Source: Microbacterium caowuchunii (GTDB lineage Bacteria > Actinomycetota > Actinomycetes > Actinomycetales > Microbacteriaceae). From it: DNA of 64,000 nucleotides. A model generated the notes under the pieces. That model was not told the DNA's origin and did not search any database. It saw nothing but the letters and a program-made list of their open reading frames with translations. The DNA is taken from positions 930,001 through 994,000 of the forward strand of contig NZ_CP044231.1 of the NCBI RefSeq assembly GCF_008727755.1. The letters run 5' to 3'. The translations under genes were made by a program, and so were the position numbers. Shown here piece after piece: positions 61,974-64,000 of this stretch (position 1 is the first letter of the stretch; every line of letters begins with the position of its first letter).

Positions 61974-62779
61974 TCCGCTGCTCCCTCGGTGCGCACGGTG
62001 GACGTGTTGAGGATCTCGACGCCGCCGAGCGTCTTGGTCCCGGTGATGTAGCCCACGACGTCGTCGCGGGAGGTCTCGCTCGTCCGGACCTGTGCGACCA
62101 GCTGGCCGAGGTACAGGACCGCGATGTCGTCCGCCACCTGGAAGACGTCCACGAGGTTGTGGCTGATCAGCACCACGGCGACACCCTGCTCGGAAAGCCG
62201 CTGCACCAGATTCAGCACCTGTTCGGTCTGGGCGACGCCGAGCGCGGCGGTCGGCTCGTCGAGGATCACGACCCGTGCCTTCTTCAGTACGGCGCGCGCG
62301 ATGGCGACCGTCTGGCGCTGCCCGCCGGACAGTGAGGACACCTTCTGGCGCACCGACTTGACGGTGCGCACGGACAGGGAGCGCAGGGTGTCGGAGGCAT
62401 CCTTCTCCATCCGGCCCTCGTCGAACGTACCCGCCGACAACTCCTCCCGCCCCAGGAACATGTTCTGAACGATGTCGAGGTTGTCGCACAGGGCGAGGTC
62501 CTGGTAGACCACCTCGATGCCCAGGGCGGCGGCGTCCCGGGGGGTGTGCAGGTCACGGTGCCGGCCGTCGACCCGCACCTCTCCCTCGTCGTACGGCTGC
62601 ACGCCCGCCAGCCCCTTGATGAGGGTGGACTTGCCGGCGCCGTTGTCGCCGACCAGTGCGGTGACCCGGCCGGGATACACCTTCAGGTCGACGCCCTTGA
62701 GCACCGTGACCGGACCGAACGACTTCTTCGCGCCGATCAGCTCGATGATCGGCTCTGCTGCGGTGATCGTGTCTGTCAT
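61970..62779 (-). CDS. xylG: Sugar ABC ATPase (single-domain XylG-like)
   Basis: The 269-residue ATPase has Walker A GDNGAGKST (about 46-54), signature LSGGQRQ and Walker B VVILDEPTAALG. Unlike E. coli XylG it contains only one nucleotide-binding domain, which must dimerise. It belongs to the minus-strand operon xylF-xylG-xylH. The gene is preceded by a hairpin and no strong binding site is visible, AGGAAGCG 5 nt upstream being the best. Confidence 0.88.
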   Translation of the reverse strand: MTDTITAAEPIIELIGAKKSFGPVTVLKGVDLKVYPGRVTALVGDNGAGKSTLIKGLAGVQPYDEGEVRVDGRHRDLHTPRDAAALGIEVVYQDLALCDNLDIVQNMFLGREELSAGTFDEGRMEKDASDTLRSLSVRTVKSVRQKVSSLSGGQRQTVAIARAVLKKARVVILDEPTAALGVAQTEQVLNLVQRLSEQGVAVVLISHNLVDVFQVADDIAVLYLGQLVAQVRTSETSRDDVVGYITGTKTLGGVEILNTSTVRTEGAAE

Positions 62780-62816
62780 GCTCGCTTCCTTGCGATGTGC
62801 CGATGCGGAACACGCG

Positions 62817-62848
62817 GAGGGCGCCGCGCCCGGTGACGCGACGCCCTC
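62817..62848 (-). terminator. Hairpin between xylF and xylG
   Basis: 7-bp stem GAGGGCG (62817-62823) / CGCCCTC (62842-62848) with an 18-nt GC-rich loop, directly after the binding-protein stop. As in the furanose cluster, a hairpin behind the binding-protein gene would keep its message in excess over the membrane subunits. Confidence 0.4.
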
Positions 62849-62863
62849 GCGGTCGACGGATGG

Positions 62864-63946
62864 TTACGGTGTGACCCCGAACTGCTCGCAGGCCGCCATG
62901 ACGTCCGGCGTGCAGACGTCGTCGTACGCGGCGTCGCCGGCGGAGACGACATCCTTGACCTCGTCCGGGCCGACGAGCACGGGGGTGACCTGGATGTACG
63001 GGGTCCCGTCCTCGAGCTCCGCCCCGGCTTCCGGGGTCTCACCCTTCAGCAGCGCGACCGCCGTCTCGACCGCGGCCGTGGCCTCGTCCTGGACCGGCTT
63101 GTAGACCGTCGCGGTCTGCCAGCCGAGCAGGATGTTCTGCAGACCTGCCACGTTGGCGTCCTGGCCGGACACCGCGACACCCTGGAGGTTGTTGTCCTGC
63201 AGCACCTTGATGACGCCTGCCGCGTTCGTGTCGTTGGCCGCCCAGACGCCGTCCACCTGTCCACCGAGCGAGGTCAGCGCCTGCTCGAAGTTGGTCTGCG
63301 ACTTGCCCTGGTCCCAGGCGCCCGGAGGCTCGGCCGCCGCCGTGACGCCGGCACCCTCCATCACCTCGACCGCGCCCTCGTGGAACATCGCGGCGTTGCC
63401 GTCGGTCGGGTCGCCACCGATGTAGACCACGGTGGCGTCCGCCGGGGCGACGCCCTTCGCCTCCAGCCCGTCGAGCACGGTCTGCCCCTGCAGGCGACCG
63501 ACCTCCACGTTGTCGAACGAGACGTAGAAGTCCGCGCCCTCGAACGGCCGGTCGTAGGCGATCACCGGGATGCCCTCGGCGCTGGCCTTCGCGGCGACCG
63601 TCTCCGCCGCGCCCTGGTAGTCGACCAGCAGCATGACACCGCAGCCCTGGGTGAGCTGCTGGTCGGCGATCGTCCCGTACTTGGCGACGTCCCCCTGGGC
63701 GTTCTGGATGTCGGCCTCGAAGCCGGCGGCCTCCAGCCCCTCCTGCAGGTACTTGCGGTCGAAGTTCTCCCAGCGCGGCGACGATGCCGCATCGGGGAGG
63801 ATGACGCACGCGCGCCCGGCGTCGGCGTCCCCGCCACCGCCGCCCTCGCTGGTCTCGGCGCCGCCTCCGCCGCCGCACCCTGCGAGCATCACCGCTGCCG
63901 CGCCGCTGAGGGCGACCACGGCGAGGAATGAAGACTTCTTCATCAT
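62864..63946 (-). CDS. xylF: Xylose/ribose-type binding lipoprotein
   Basis: The 360-residue product has a lipoprotein signal (KKSSFLAVVALSGAAAVML followed by lipobox LAGC at about residue 23), a Gly/Glu-rich tether and a periplasmic-binding fold with IPVIAYDRPF, VSFDNVEVGRLQG and AANDTNAAGV, typical of xylose/ribose-type CUT2 binders. AAAGGCGA lies just before ATG 63946. The start of the operon is within 54 bp of the right edge; no regulator is visible. Sugar specificity is not determined. Confidence 0.9.
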   Translation of the reverse strand: MMKKSSFLAVVALSGAAAVMLAGCGGGGGAETSEGGGGGDADAGRACVILPDAASSPRWENFDRKYLQEGLEAAGFEADIQNAQGDVAKYGTIADQQLTQGCGVMLLVDYQGAAETVAAKASAEGIPVIAYDRPFEGADFYVSFDNVEVGRLQGQTVLDGLEAKGVAPADATVVYIGGDPTDGNAAMFHEGAVEVMEGAGVTAAAEPPGAWDQGKSQTNFEQALTSLGGQVDGVWAANDTNAAGVIKVLQDNNLQGVAVSGQDANVAGLQNILLGWQTATVYKPVQDEATAAVETAVALLKGETPEAGAELEDGTPYIQVTPVLVGPDEVKDVVSAGDAAYDDVCTPDVMAACEQFGVTP

Positions 63947-64000
63947 TCGCCTTTCGTCGTTGACATGCGCGATCGCCAGGAGCTTCGCTGCTGCACCGTC

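Overview
The window is GC-rich (roughly 70 percent), gene-dense chromosomal DNA from an actinobacterium. Lsr2, a RamA-like regulator beside a DUF485/symporter pair, an HspR-type heat-shock operator in front of a ClpC-type ATPase, DUF222/HNH endonucleases and small proteins with a Microbacteriaceae look (for example the gene at 27240) point to a Microbacterium-like organism. This assignment is from gene content only. Many genes have no ribosome binding site; instead a -10 hexamer of the form (T/G/C)AnnnT sits 6-7 nt before the start codon, which indicates leaderless transcripts.

Layout. 1-8.3 kb: a partial membrane protein, a GPP34 protein, a sulfurtransferase, a CPBP protease, ArfB, a DMT exporter, two RibD/DHFR-like reductases and a TetR regulator with a clear palindromic operator. 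8.4-15.7 kb: a minus-strand furanose-type ABC importer (YtfQ/YtfR/YtfT/YjfF-like) with a second RbsA-type ATPase and a LacI repressor; three lac-operator-like palindromes lie in front of it. 15.9-24.4 kb: mixed accessory genes including a DUF222/HNH endonuclease, a large LuxR-type (LAL) regulator, TetR, two SnoaL-like proteins and remnants of a cupin gene and a WYL regulator. 24.5-31.1 kb: a reductase, a CorA transporter, a DUF1295 protein, arsenic resistance (acr3-arsC) and a metal P-type ATPase. 31.2-34 kb: an FtsX/LolD-type ABC pair with TetR and a doubled operator.

34-46 kb: lsr2, the ramA-like regulator divergent from a monocarboxylate symporter operon, an alkyltransferase-like protein that lacks the active-site cysteine, a giant helicase-like protein with degenerate Walker motifs, mscL, an FmdB protein, 5-FCL, galU, an acetyltransferase and tRNA-Ala(CGC). 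46-50.5 kb: an HTH / Clp-N-SRPBCC operon driven by a promoter embedded in a 24-bp direct repeat, a broken ABC ATPase, two perfect DnaA-box sequences, a second DUF222/HNH gene and, behind it, a 97-bp tandem repeat with an inverted partner. 50.6-64 kb: acetyl-CoA synthetase, an RsmC-like methyltransferase, MarR, small membrane proteins, EI24, the HspR-type clpC gene, ATP-dependent DNA ligase and a xylose/ribose-type ABC importer (xylH-xylG-xylF).

No CRISPR array, intact insertion sequence, integrase or rRNA gene was seen. The most unusual items are the 97-bp repeat region, the HTH/Clp-N operon with its repeat promoter, the helicase-like protein without Walker lysine, the Cys-to-Val alkyltransferase, and the two-ATPase sugar importer with lac-like operators.
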